DNA from: Microthyrium microscopicum
Lineage: Eukaryota > Ascomycota > Dothideomycetes > Microthyriales > Microthyriaceae
Length of the DNA stretch: 64,000 nt
Assembly: GCA_010405405.1 (NCBI GenBank)
Contig: MU004230.1
Location: 827,744 to 891,743 of the forward strand
Direction of reading: 5' to 3'
Both the position numbers and the translations under genes were made by a program. The notes beneath the pieces were generated by a model. It did not search any database, had not been told where the DNA came from, and was given only the letters and a program-made list of their open reading frames with translations. Positions 24,108 to 35,455 of the stretch are shown here, in pieces; position 1 is the first letter of the stretch, and every line of letters begins with the position of its first letter.

Positions 24108-26256
24108 ATGCGGTCCTACTACTTCCACCTCGCGTTTGAGCTCTCTCCCTCCCGTACTAGTAAGAAGTTTGGAGAGGCGGATAGTGAAGCTTTTTGTCCG
24201 TCATCAGGAACCAACATCTTCGAAGATCCGTTTCCAGCACACTCTACCATCGCTTGGGGCGAAACCTTTGATAATAACTACAAGCGGCCAATCCATCAAC
24301 GACACAGCAGCGACCCCATCGCATTCCAGAAAGCACGTCTACCACGCGGCGAAGGACCTGGCTCATCATATAAGGCATCCTTGGCTCTAAAATCAATAGC
24401 AAAACACAAAAACTCCTCGGTTGGGAAAGATTGGCGTTTTGACAAAGTGTCAATTGTGAGCATCGACATGGAGCAATCAGGGAATGGAAGACCTCGCTAT
24501 GGGAGAGGAAAATCCATGAGCCATGATCAACCCCCGGAGGTTCTGCCTAGTGGTGTTGCGACCAAGGCATCGTTCATTCCACCTAATCCAAAGAACACGG
24601 ATGTGGGCTGGGGAGTTGTTCATCTCTATCGCGATTCGGAGGAAACTCCTGGTCTATACGATGGTATTGTGGAATCGAAACTCGCCGAGAGTAGTCAGAC
24701 AGCACAGCAATTTGACCCGGATGGCTGCTCTACACTGTGTATTCTGGCCATTCCGTCTTATATGAGCCCTTCTGACCTGTTGGGATTTGTTGGAGAGCAT
24801 ACTCGCGAAGATGTCAGTCACTTTCGCTTGATTCGTACTGGACGAGCGAACAAATACATGGTGCTCATGAAGTTCCGTGATGCTCGCAAGGCAAAAGAAT
24901 GGCAGAAAGAATGGAACGGAAAGTCTTTCAACAGCATGGAGGTAAGTGAAGAGAACCTCACTCTTTGAGAAAACCTAAAATTTTGCATAGCCAGAATACT
25001 GCCATGTTGTGTTTGTACAGTCCATTACGTTCCAAACCACAGATCAACCAGAGAAGCCATCGAGCTATCCCAACATGACAAATGACCCATTTAGTCCGTC
25101 ATCTCAACCTAGCGCTGCCGCATCTAGTGCCACCGCCGACTCACCTATCGCTACCTCTCTTACCAACAAGCCGTTCGCGCCTCCCACTCCAGCACTGGTA
25201 GAGCTGCCAACCTGTCCAGTATGCCTCGAGCGAATGGATGAAACGACAGGTCTTCTCACGATTCTTTGCCAGCATGTTTTCCACTGCGCATGTCTAGAAA
25301 AGTGGCGCGGCACTGGCTGCCCTGTTTGCCGATATACCCAGAGCAATAGTATTCCTGGGATAGGGCGAGTATCGAGCAGTGCCGACGATACACCATCATC
25401 TTGCAGCACATGCGGTGCGGACCAAAACTTGTGGATCTGCCTCATCTGTGGTAATGTTGGATGTGGTCGATATGACAGCGCTCATGCTTTTGCGCATTGG
25501 GAAGAGACTAAACATAGCTACGCAATGGACATCGCAACACAACATGTTTGGGATTATGCTGGAGATGGTTATGTTCACCGACTTATCCAAAACCAGGCGG
25601 ATGGCAAACTGTTGGATCTACCCGCCGCCAGCAAGGGAACCAAAAATGGTGAGGCTGTAATGGCAGCATATGGAGCCGATATGGTTCCTAGAGAAAAAAT
25701 GGAGGCCATGGGAAATGAGTACACCTATTTGCTCACAAGTCAACTCGATAGTCAGCGACTCTACTTTGAAGAGCAGCTGGAACGAGCGGTTGACAAGGCC
25801 AGCAAGGCAGCATCATCAGCAGAAAAGGCGAATTCCACGGTGGAATCATTGGTGCAGAAGTTGGAGATGCTGCAGACAAGTCACGAAGAAACTCTCACAC
25901 AGCTCAAAAGCCTCGACAAAGAAGTGGAGCGAACCAAAAAGCGAGCAGAGAAATCAGATACACTGGCGCGCAAGCTTGGCAATGACTGGAAGGAAGAAAA
26001 GACGGTCAACGACTCTCTCATGGAGCGTATCAGATTCCTCGACACCAAAATGGCTGATGTGGAGCAGAAACGTCAACAGCTTGAGGCTGAGAAGCTTGAT
26101 CTGGAGGAGCAAAATCGCGATCTTTCATTCTTCATCAGCAGCGCAGATAAGCTCAAGGATGCGGGCGAGGATGTGCAGGAGGGAACTATGGAAGTGGGAG
26201 CTGCTCCGCCTGAGCCATCTTCGACTGGCAAGAGACGAAAAGGACGCAAGAAGTAG
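24108..26256 (+). CDS. ETP1: BRAP2/ETP1-type RING and UBP zinc-finger protein
   Basis: Exons 24108-24941 and 24991-26256 encode 699 residues. Yeast Etp1 and mammalian BRAP2 are cytosolic ubiquitin-binding RING proteins; Etp1 acts in ethanol-stress adaptation. The domain order is complete. A BRAP2 RRM-like region (STLCILAIPSYMSPSDLLGFVG ... FRLIRTG) precedes intron 1. A RING begins at Cys353 (CPVCLERMDETT ... HVFHCACLEKW ... CPVCRY). A UBP-type finger follows (CSTCGADQNLWICLICG ... HWEETKHSYAMD). A coiled coil spans about 500-640, and the tail is basic. The start MRSYYFHLAFEL matches relatives from memory. A 5' frame in another register is a shadow. Confidence 0.96.
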
Positions 26257-27342
26257 ACCAGTCAATGCAGTAGTTGGGTGCTAGTTGTTATTGTTTAGCG
26301 AAGGCGTTTGGATGGATAGTAGTCAGTCTTGAATTCTTTGACAGATTGAGATGCAGACAGGACCAATGAGGCTGTAGAACTGATCATATATAGAATCCTA
26401 TCAATGAGCATGCTTTGAATTATGGTGCTTAGAGCTATGGGTCGGCTGGTATCTTAGTAGATTCAATCAATCAATTGACTAGATGCGAACCTAACCCGCT
26501 TGAGTAGTACATGGATGGCAGTGCTTCAAGGGGTCATCCCATTATGCATGGTAGATGGTAGTAAGGTGGCAGTGTTGGTGATGGAGCGCAATTCTTGGCC
26601 GAGTGTAGGAGGAATGTTGCTCCGCCTCGTGGGAAGTTTGGTGTTGAAGTTGCGGGGATGGCGCTCCTTCCCTTTAGTGAGTCGTGGGTTCCCTGCAAAA
26701 GATCAACAAGGTAACCGGATTAGGACACCGCGACTGCGCATTTTTAGTGACTCCTTCCGTAATCCCACCAGCCCAAATTCTAACCACTTACCGCGCAAAT
26801 TCGAGGTTCCATCATCCTAATTACGGTTCTAAAGCGCATTCATAACTCGCTGCTTGTACTCGAATCGTTCTTTTCATCTTCCCTTACCCTCTACAACTTT
26901 TGTCTAAATCTCCAATTCGAACGGTGCGCTATCCCGAGTTTCTCAGTTCCTCTATCGCTGATACTCAATAAGGCTACAAGGCTATCAATTGATCTTTCCT
27001 CAGCCACAAGCCATTCGCCAAACTCAACACCCAAAAACCATCACCTCTTGTCGCTATTCTGTGGCTTGAACGCCTTTTTCGATTAACTCGCCTGTTACAC
27101 CTCTACTTTGAAATTGTAAGTTGAGGCTGTGTATAACATATTACTTTCTACAATTGTAGAGTATATAACCTCGTTCGTCTCCCACCTTTGGACAAATCTC
27201 CTACTTCCACCACCAACACTAACACTATCATCCAGCACTCCAAGCAATTCAATCTCGAATTCTTGTATTTGGCGCCTAAAAGTAAAAATCCCGAATCCTG
27301 GATTATCAACTTCTCGCCAACCACAACCTCAACCAAATCGCA
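26257..27342. other. Promoter and leader of the half-zinc-cluster gene, with a probable 5' UTR intron
   Basis: The 1.1 kb is pyrimidine-rich from about 26860. A GTAAGT at 27116 and a TTGTAG ending at 27159 fit a 44-bp intron in the 5' leader, with possible branch site TATAAC. No upstream gene is visible. Confidence 0.5.
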
Positions 27343-28815
27343 ATGGAGATGCCTACTTTCCATGTCACTCGTTCTGACCCTTTGGATCCTACTTCCAAAT
27401 TGAACTTTTTCCCTCCAATGGGATCCGATGAGTTGCATGAAGCTCTCAAGATTGCATATCCTTACTTGCCCACCCTGACTGCTCGCATACGAGAAGCTTC
27501 CATCGAATTCTTCTTGGCCGAACAAGCACAGGAGCAGATGACCCAATTTAGCTCGCCAACTATCTCGGATCACACAACTCCAGAATACCACACGACTCCA
27601 GAGTACACTTCCTTCGATATGTCCACCACTCCTTACACATCAGGAATGTCTTTCCCTAGTACTCCGGCCACTCCAGCTCTTTCCCTTCAAACATCACCTG
27701 AATTTATCTCCTTTTCAATGGGTTCCCTACCTTCCGACATGCCATCTCTCTTTCCTCAAGTCTCAAACGAGTCGCACACACCATCCTCATCTGCATCTCC
27801 TAGATCGGAATCCCGCTCTACCATGTCTCGCCCTGTTATGCCATCTCAGGATGACCTCTCTTCAGTTTGGGCTCTTTCAAGCAAGCCTGATGCCAAAGTT
27901 CATAAAAGACGGTGCATGACTGCTGCTGAGAAGGCCGCATACAAGAAGAAGCGAGTCGAGGGTGCATGCGCAGACTGCAAACGTCGCCGGAGAAAGTGCA
28001 AGCATTCTTCCTCATCTGATGATCTAAACGCTACTTCGTCACTGAACGCACCTCCAATAATACAAAATGATTGGGTGCAAGATCTTGATTTCAACACCTA
28101 CGTCTTCGACGAGCCTTTCAATTACTACGATCATTCGACAGCTTCCGCTTCCGTATCAGCGATATCTTCACGAGAACGGATCTCCAGATCAACAGACCTC
28201 AATGAGCGGGATCCATTCGTTGTACCGGAAGATGGAGCGCGACCATTCGTATTTTCGTCTTCGAGTAGGCAGGACGCAGCGGTGTTACCACAAGATAGAG
28301 CTCAACCATTCGTATTCTCTCCCTCGGGAGCGCAGGGTACCGCGGAATCACCGCGACAGGAAGCGTCCAGTCAATCGCTACTAGCTTCAGCGCTGATCAC
28401 TCGAGATCGGCCTATACACTCAGTCGTCTCTGAACGGGGATCTGCCGCCCACGCCACACCTGTCCGACATAGGCGAGAGAAACCTACGCCTGCGCAAACC
28501 GAGCCTGCCGCTAAAGGCAGCATGACTTCTCGCCTCTGTGCGGTATTCCCGACTGGAGTCGCAAACGCGACTTCAAATCACATCACGACCGGCAGTGGTC
28601 AGTCGTTGTCTGGTCCCGCCCAACCTGTGTTCGCCGGCATTGCCGACATATGCTGGTTCGCAGCGGTTGTAATGCTCGCAGCCCTAGTCTCGCATCAAGT
28701 GCGCAAAAGCATTGATGCTTTATCAAGTACAATTGGGAAGAGGATATCCTCTGTTGTGCATAGACAATTGCGCCCATCGAGACTCATGAGAGTAGGTCAG
28801 CTACAGTTGACATGA
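27343..28815 (+). CDS. Half zinc-cluster protein with a C-terminal membrane segment
   Basis: Intronless protein of 490 residues, function unknown. Near residue 209 it has CADCKRRRRKC preceded by a basic helix (MTAAEKAAYKKKR). This resembles the first half of a fungal Zn2Cys6 cluster (CX2CX6C), but the second half is absent; serines follow. The N-terminal 60 residues (DELHEALKIAYPYLPTLTARI) form a conserved-looking helix. The middle is Ser/Pro-rich and disordered, with two copies of a PFVF-containing repeat (near 300 and 325). Residues about 434-455 (ADICWFAAVVMLAALVSHQV) are hydrophobic enough to span a membrane. It may be a tethered regulator or simply a nuclear protein with a buried helix. 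Confidence 0.8.
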   Translation: MEMPTFHVTRSDPLDPTSKLNFFPPMGSDELHEALKIAYPYLPTLTARIREASIEFFLAEQAQEQMTQFSSPTISDHTTPEYHTTPEYTSFDMSTTPYTSGMSFPSTPATPALSLQTSPEFISFSMGSLPSDMPSLFPQVSNESHTPSSSASPRSESRSTMSRPVMPSQDDLSSVWALSSKPDAKVHKRRCMTAAEKAAYKKKRVEGACADCKRRRRKCKHSSSSDDLNATSSLNAPPIIQNDWVQDLDFNTYVFDEPFNYYDHSTASASVSAISSRERISRSTDLNERDPFVVPEDGARPFVFSSSSRQDAAVLPQDRAQPFVFSPSGAQGTAESPRQEASSQSLLASALITRDRPIHSVVSERGSAAHATPVRHRREKPTPAQTEPAAKGSMTSRLCAVFPTGVANATSNHITTGSGQSLSGPAQPVFAGIADICWFAAVVMLAALVSHQVRKSIDALSSTIGKRISSVVHRQLRPSRLMRVGQLQLT

Positions 28816-29108
28816 AAAGGACCCAAGATTTCTGCGCTTCGGCGCTAGAATTGTTTCAGATTATCAATGAATTGAGGGCGTGTGCCTCTTCAGAATCGTT
28901 TATTTACATACGTGTCTGTGTCTCTGTGAATACTCGCTGTCTCCGTAATATGCTCATTGGCTTCCAGGTCATTACATGGAGCCCATCTGACCTATCGTAT
29001 TGCAAGCGAAACGTCGAAGAGTAAGTCAAAAGTCCTCGTCTCTCCTAATCATATGAAGCTCGTATAAACCGTTACCCATTGTCATCACATTCGTCTATAC
29101 TGCCCCCA
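28816..29108. other. Gap between convergent genes
   Basis: 293 bp containing the 3' ends of the half-zinc-cluster gene and the DHFR gene. Nothing further seen. Confidence 0.5.
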
Positions 29109-29744
29109 TCAACCTTCCTCCTGCCGCACATACATCCGATACTCGAACTCAACCTCTCCCTCCTTAACACTCCCCTCCGGCACCTCTTCACCCACCCACG
29201 TCCTCGTCTCCTCCAACCCCGCCCTCCGCCATCCACTACTCTCCGCATCCAAATCAACAGGGAAAAACGCATCACACTCCCACTCTCCGTGCACCCTCGT
29301 CAACAGCACCCGCTCCGCCTTCCCCAACGCCTCCGCGTACACGCCCACACCACCGATCACAAACGCCCGCCCAGTCTCCTTGTCCGCTTGTAGAGCCTTC
29401 AGCGCAGACTCAAGATTCGCACACCAAGTTGCGCCATCGTGTGTGCCAGCTTCAGCGGTGGTTGAGAGGACGATGTTCGTGCGGTCTTTCAGGGGGCGGA
29501 AACGGGGTGGTATCGAAGACCACGTTTTGCGACCCATTATCACCGCGTTGCGCGTTGGTGACGTGCTGGTGGAAGATGTGCTGGATGTTGGTGGTGTGGG
29601 TGGGAGGCGCGTGGTGACGCGTGCGAAGTAGGCCATTTCGGCTTTGATGCGCCAGGGCAGGGCGCCGCGGAGACCGATGCCCAAATTTGGTGCTGTGGCG
29701 ACTATGAGGGTTAATGGGAGGCGCGGCATTTTGGGATCGGTCAT
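29109..29744 (-). CDS. DFR1: Dihydrofolate reductase
   Basis: NADPH-dependent reduction of dihydrofolate to tetrahydrofolate for thymidylate, purine and methionine synthesis. Intronless, 211 residues, usual fungal size. Motifs in order: LTLIVATAPNLGIGLRGALPW (substrate side of the active site), the adenine-binding VIMGRKTWSSIPPRFRPL, NIVLS, and the cofactor loop AFVIGGVGVYAEAL. A Ser/Thr/Pro insertion (about 48-65) sits between the first helix and the MGRKTW strand, as in other ascomycetes. The gene shares a 405-bp upstream region with the divergent V-ATPase subunit a gene. Confidence 0.96.
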   Translation of the reverse strand: MTDPKMPRLPLTLIVATAPNLGIGLRGALPWRIKAEMAYFARVTTRLPPTPPTSSTSSTSTSPTRNAVIMGRKTWSSIPPRFRPLKDRTNIVLSTTAEAGTHDGATWCANLESALKALQADKETGRAFVIGGVGVYAEALGKAERVLLTRVHGEWECDAFFPVDLDAESSGWRRAGLEETRTWVGEEVPEGSVKEGEVEFEYRMYVRQEEG

Positions 29745-30149
29745 ATTCTGATATTTGGGGAGTTGTCGTGTTGGCGATGGGTATGGAGGTTTGGGGTGGT
29801 GAGGAGCAGGGGCGGCTGTTTTTGGGTGGGAAAGCGCGAACTTCAGGCTAACGTGTAGTGGTGCAGTCTTCGAGTAATCATGAATACTCGAAGTACATTA
29901 TTCTCGAAAGAGGTTGTCAATTGAATTGAACATAAAGTTATATCTCATCGGGCCGATTAGTTCAAGTACGGCTACCCGGAACCAGGAATGCGATCGCGGA
30001 ATCGGCCCCGAAAAGCCGACTGCATTCGTAGAGCTCTAACACTGCCTAGATAGCAACTCCTCTCCACGAACTATCCCATTTTCCAGAGATACCGCCAATC
30101 CCCTGTCAAGCTATTCTATTGAGCTCAAAGAGCTCAGTCTGCTTGAGCC
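29745..30149. promoter_or_regulatory. Shared promoter of DFR1 and VPH1
   Basis: 405 bp between two divergent start codons, so both promoters lie here. No TATA box or named operator can be assigned with confidence. Confidence 0.5.
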
Positions 30150-32924
30150 ATGGCGCCACACAAGGATACTCTCTTCCGCTCGGCGGATATGTCCTTGACC
30201 CAGCTCTACATCGCCAACGAGATAGGCCGCGAAGTCGTTGGCGCTCTCGGAGAGCTTGGGAGCATGGACTTTCGAGATGTATGCTGTTTGAAGCTTTCGT
30301 AGTATTCTATGTATAGATGCTGACAATGACCGATAGCTGAATGAGTCGACTTCTGCTTTCCAACGGACCTATACCCACGAGATCCGAAGACTCGATAATG
30401 TTGAGCGTCAACTGCGTACGATATGTGGCGTGATAAAGCTTTGCTGAAGCTAACTCTCTGTAGGATATTTTCAAGCCCAAATGGACAAAGGCAACATTCC
30501 TGTTCGATCTATCTACGAGTTCCATAATCCCCAAACATCGCCTTCCGCCACCGAGATTGACGAATTGGCTGATCGCTGCGGCAACCTCGAACACCGAATT
30601 GCTTCGTTAAATGAGAGCTACGAGACATTAAAGAAGCGAGAGGTTGAACTGACTGAATGGCGCTGGGTTCTTCGCGAGGCCGGCGGGTTCTTTGACCGCG
30701 CTAGAGGTCAAACCGAAGATATCCGACAATCGATAGATATGGGCGACGATGCACCCTTGCTTCACGACATCGAACATAACGATCAAGGCCAGGATGTGCA
30801 GGCCGAGCGATCTCTTTTGACTATGAACATCGGGTTCGTAGCTGGCGTCATTCCTAGGGAGAGGATCGCTGCCTTCGAACGCATTCTTTGGCGGACTCTT
30901 CGTGGCAATTTGTACATGAACCAGTCAGAGATTGAGGAGCCCATTATCGACCCCGAGACCAACGAGGGCATTAATAAGAACGTCTTTGTCATCTTTGCCC
31001 ATGGCAAGGAGATCATTGCCAAGATTAGAAAGATTTCCGAGTCATTGGGAGCCAATCTGTACAGCGTGGACGAAAATACCGAACTTCGACGCGATCAGAT
31101 TCATGATGTAAACACTCGACTTGGCGACCTCAGCAATGTTTTACGCAATACTGAGAACACCCTATCGGCCGAACTAACTGCAATTGCACGGTCATCGACA
31201 ATCTGGATGGTCATCATCAAGAAAGAAAAGGCTATATACTCGACGCTGAATAAATTTTCATACGATCAAGCACGGAAGACTTTGATTGCAGAGGCTTGGT
31301 GTCCAACCAACGACCTTGGTCTTGTAAAGTCAACTCTCCAGGATGTCAATGATCGCGCAGGTCTTTCCGTCCCCACCATCGTCAATCAGGTCAAAACCAC
31401 CAAGACACCTCCAACCTACAATAAGACTAATAAGTTCACATTGGCCTTCCAAACCATCATCGATGCATACGGCACCGCCAAGTATCAGGAAGTCAACCCA
31501 GGTCTCCCGACCATCGTCACCTTCCCTTTCCTCTTCGCAGTCATGTTCGGTGACTTTGGTCATGGAACCCTTATGACTTTGGCAGCTTGTGCCATGATCT
31601 ATTGGGAAAAGGGCCTGTCCAAAGGGAAATTAGATGAACTCTTTTCCATGGCATTCTACGGACGTTACATCATGTTGATGATGGGCATTTTCTCGATGTA
31701 TACCGGACTCATCTACTGTGACGCTTTCTCGAAAGATATTCCTCTCTTCAAATCCATGTGGGAGTATCCAAGTGATGTCAAAGAAGGCGAAACCGTCTCA
31801 GCACACCGTGGAGATGCTGGATATACTTATCCCTTCGGTGTAGATTGGAGATGGCACGACACTGAGAATGACCTCTTGTTCTCCAACAGTTACAAAATGA
31901 AGCTGAGTATCTTACTCGGTTGGGCACACGTAAATTACATCACAGCTGTAGAAAGACTCGTGCTAACTATAATAGATGACATTCTCTCTCTGCCTTTCTT
32001 ATGTCAACGCAAGGCATTTCAAAAAGCCAATTGATATATGGGGTAACTTCCTTCCAGGAATGATTTTCTTCCAGTCTATCTTTGGCTACCTTGTCTTCAC
32101 CGTTGTCTATAAATGGTCGACTGACTGGTATGCCCTTGGCAAAGACCCACCAAGTCTTTTGAACATGCTCATTTACATGTTCCTCTCACCCGGAACCATT
32201 GAGACTCCGCTTTATTCAGGCCAAGCAGCAGTGCAGACAATTCTAGTCCTCCTCGCTGTGTGCTGTGTACCTATTCTCCTCTTCCTCAAGCCATTCTACC
32301 TTCGTTATGAGTACAATAAAACGCGCGCCCTTGGATATCGTGGCATAGGAGAACGACACCAGGTCAGCGCTTTGGACGATGACGATGACGAAGGTCAAAC
32401 CTTGAACGGACATCGTGAAAGCTTAGGGGATGACGACGAAGGCACTGCTATGATAACAGAGGATATTGGTCACGGCGAAGGGCATGAAGAATTCGAGTTC
32501 TCAGAAGAAATGATCCATCAAATCATCCACACTATTGGTAAGTCTTTTTGCGTTCGGCTATTGAATATTTATACTGACTGCATTAGAATTCTGTCTCAAC
32601 TGCGTTTCGCACACTGCTTCATATCTTCGTCTATGGGCCCTGTCTCTAGCACATCAACAGCTCTCCATCGTGCTCTGGAACATGACGCTCGGTAACGCTT
32701 TTGCTATGAGCGGCGCTATTGGTGTTATTGCTGTAGTTATCATGTTTGGTATGTGGTTCACGTTGACAGTCTTCGTGTTGTGTATCATGGAAGGCACGAG
32801 TGCTATGTTGCACAGTTTGAGATTGCACTGGGTCGAAGCAATGAGCAAGCATTTCTTAGGAGATGGCATACCTTTTACGCCTTTCTCTTTCAAAGTTTTG
32901 CTAGAAGAGGAGCCGGTTGAATAA
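30150..32924 (+). CDS. VPH1: V-type H+-ATPase subunit a (V0 sector)
   Basis: Membrane subunit carrying the proton half-channels of the vacuolar/endosomal ATPase. Exons are 30150-30278, 30337-30415, 30464-31929, 31976-32537 and 32587-32924, giving 857 residues, the usual length. The N-terminal cytosolic half begins [20 protein letters not shown]. Diagnostic segments are [11 protein letters not shown] (start of the membrane half), [33 protein letters not shown], and [20 protein letters not shown] in the last exon, which carries the arginine essential for proton transfer. An acidic linker (DDDDDEGQ) lies before [17 protein letters not shown]. Ascomycetes usually have a single subunit a gene. Confidence 0.97.
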
Positions 32925-35455
32925 CCAGGCTAAATTAGTATAGATGCACATAGTAATTGTATTGGATTTATCATTGGTCGACTGCTTTTGCACGTCCTTT
33001 CGGCACTATTCAACCGTAAGCATCACCAGCTGATCTCTCCCATAAGAGTCGATGGCAACCACCACACCTTATCGCGATAGTACACTTATTCTCCCATCGT
33101 ACTCGATAAAATGTCCACAATTTTACGCACTCGATGGGAAAGAAAGCACTCGAAAATTAGCGGCGTCGATGGCAGCCAAGGAAGTTGATGGGAGCACGCC
33201 AGCTATTGTGCCCAGTCGTTGTTGGCCTAAATCCTGCAATTTTTATTGCAAATCATCATCTCAGCAATATGTTATACGCTTCGTGGTACACTCGAGAATC
33301 GCAACCAACGGGTAAACACAATATCTGGCCTCATGCCATCTACATCGATATCTCCCATCGACTACGATAATTACCATCCGCTGCGATATCACCTCTTCTA
33401 AGATATATACTACCTACCTCCTTTACGACACCACTACACTCCGGCATTGGCCGTTCAGTACGCTCTCAGTCTAGTCGGCAATGATCACCAGGTCAAAGTT
33501 GAATGGTCCAAAGTCGCCAAGCGAAGATGATCTTTCCATCTGTCGAGTGATCTCGTCTGAGTGCGAATCCCCTTTCGAGCGAAAGATAACGCCATGCCTC
33601 TATTCGTGTTCATCCGCATGCTCTTCTGCGCAATGAGCAAACATCTTAGCATCTCAAATCCTATGTCCAAGAAGGAGAATTGGTGAGAATTCCCTACCTG
33701 ATTTATTTTTTGCACGTACCAGTATATTTGAGCAAAGCTATCGCGACTCCTAGTGGGTTCATGACTACTAGGTAAGTAAGTACTTATTCCTAGGAGGTTT
33801 CTATTTCTCAAATCCGGTTGGTAATGACAGAGCACTTGATGGCTCCCATATCATGAATACCTAGATCCTTGGCTTTCTGCTCGTCTTAGCTTTTGAATCT
33901 CACTGTGTCTTCTCAACTAACATTGTACAGGCGGCTTGGGCCCTTGGGGGAGCTTATCTCGGATTTCTTGCCAAAGAGGTAGCACTCGCGTTAGCCAACC
34001 CAAGAGCAAGCAAAAGTTCTCAGAAGTATACCAGGAACTGGACCATGCGTAATTCTCTACACGAGCCGCTCAAGCTACTGAGGAGATGTGTTCAGCATAC
34101 ATAGAGCAAATTGGCAGCCACTAACCCTCATCCGCACTTCTGGTTGGAACAAACGAATACGCATGGGTTCAATGTCCAATTTTGTTATATACTCGAGCTC
34201 TTCCGGTCTCTAGGTGGTACACCTTACGTAACATTGCCTCCAAGACCAAATCATGGCCTTGACTTGTTGCTTTTCCGATCTCTTCCCATAAGAAGTCCAG
34301 TTATATCGGATGCAGTTCTTGAAAAGTTCTATAACAAACTAAATGAGGCTTGCTGAAAATACCTTCAGAGTTGGGAAGGAGAGCCCAGTTTCTGCCCTTT
34401 TAACATTTTCATACATCATGATACGACAGAAGCGTTTAGACTCCTTGTAGGCACAGTAGGCCGTTTCCAGACCTCTCATTCCAGCAAAAGAGGCTACTTG
34501 ATCATGACAGGTGCTTTCCTCTGAGGATTTCGGATAATATGCTTACTCAGAAATCAATCTGCCGGGATTTGTTGGGCTTGGGTAATGGGTTTGTCGGTCT
34601 TCTTATACGTCAACTATTGTGACATATCTGAGCTGTTACTCAGGAACGTATGATGAGATGTATCGACGACAAGCCCCATGGTCTTAACGTACGAATCACA
34701 CTAATGCGTCAGACTGGGCTTCAGACTGGTACTTGCCTGGACTGGATGGTTCTTTGGGCGAATATGGGCGAATATGGGCGTTATGTACTGAAATTTACGT
34801 TGACTCGAAGCTGGCTGCCGTATGAGACTCCTGATTATCCAAGTTTCTACGAGACTTTGCGGGAGTACTCAGCTAAGCGAAACTTGGGTTCAAGTCTTGA
34901 TTCAACGTAACGAGTCACATGAATCGAGTTTGATGCTGTGAAAGAGTGTTGGTCAAGGTAGCAGCAAATGATAATACAGTATTGTAGCTGCGATCTCTGC
35001 TCGTCGTCATATAGAACTCTCACAGTCATTATTGTATCTCTGACTATCGACGTCGACAAGATAAGCATTGCCCTACAAGTTTGAGGTATAAGTAGCACCT
35101 ATCCACAGGTAACTGCGCAAGCTGTAAAGATAAACTAGTCTTGCCCTTTTGGTAGAGGAGTTCAATCTATCTGACCGCACTATCGCGTCTATTCCCGATT
35201 GTCAGATCCAGTTCAACAAATCAGACGCACCAATACCTATCAAATAGTGACGATATGGTAGTCCCACTTTATATCCGTGGTAATATAGGCCCAAGATCGA
35301 AACCATTTCCCGATTCAGACACTGCACATCTACGTTTAAGTCATGGCGGCACTTACAAGCCCCGATGCATATTTTAGTAAAGAGGAGATAAAGGATATGG
35401 ACCTTCAAACTTCACTGCGCTGTTTGGATAGGATAGAGTTTGATCCAATTTCAAG
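32925..35455. other. Long gap without a resolved gene
   Basis: 2.5 kb between VPH1 and the LPMO. Two spots look slightly protein-like but could not be built into a gene: a plus frame near 33593-33686 and another near 33931-34020 (ALGGAYLGFLAKEVALALA). A 10-bp tandem repeat sits at 34756-34780. Palindromes with AGGTAAGTAAGTACTT lie near 33770. Confidence 0.45.
34756..34780. repeat. 10-bp tandem repeat, 2.5 copies
   Basis: GGGCGAATAT repeated twice and followed by GGGCG. Confidence 0.9.

Noticed and set aside
23833-24390. 185-codon plus-strand frame overlapping the ETP1 start
   Set aside because: Out of frame with the real gene and without conserved features; a shadow frame.
33481-34080. Possible small multi-exon gene upstream of the LPMO
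   Set aside because: Two short protein-like stretches (ending near 33686 and around 33931-34020) could not be joined in phase with convincing splice signals or matched to a family.
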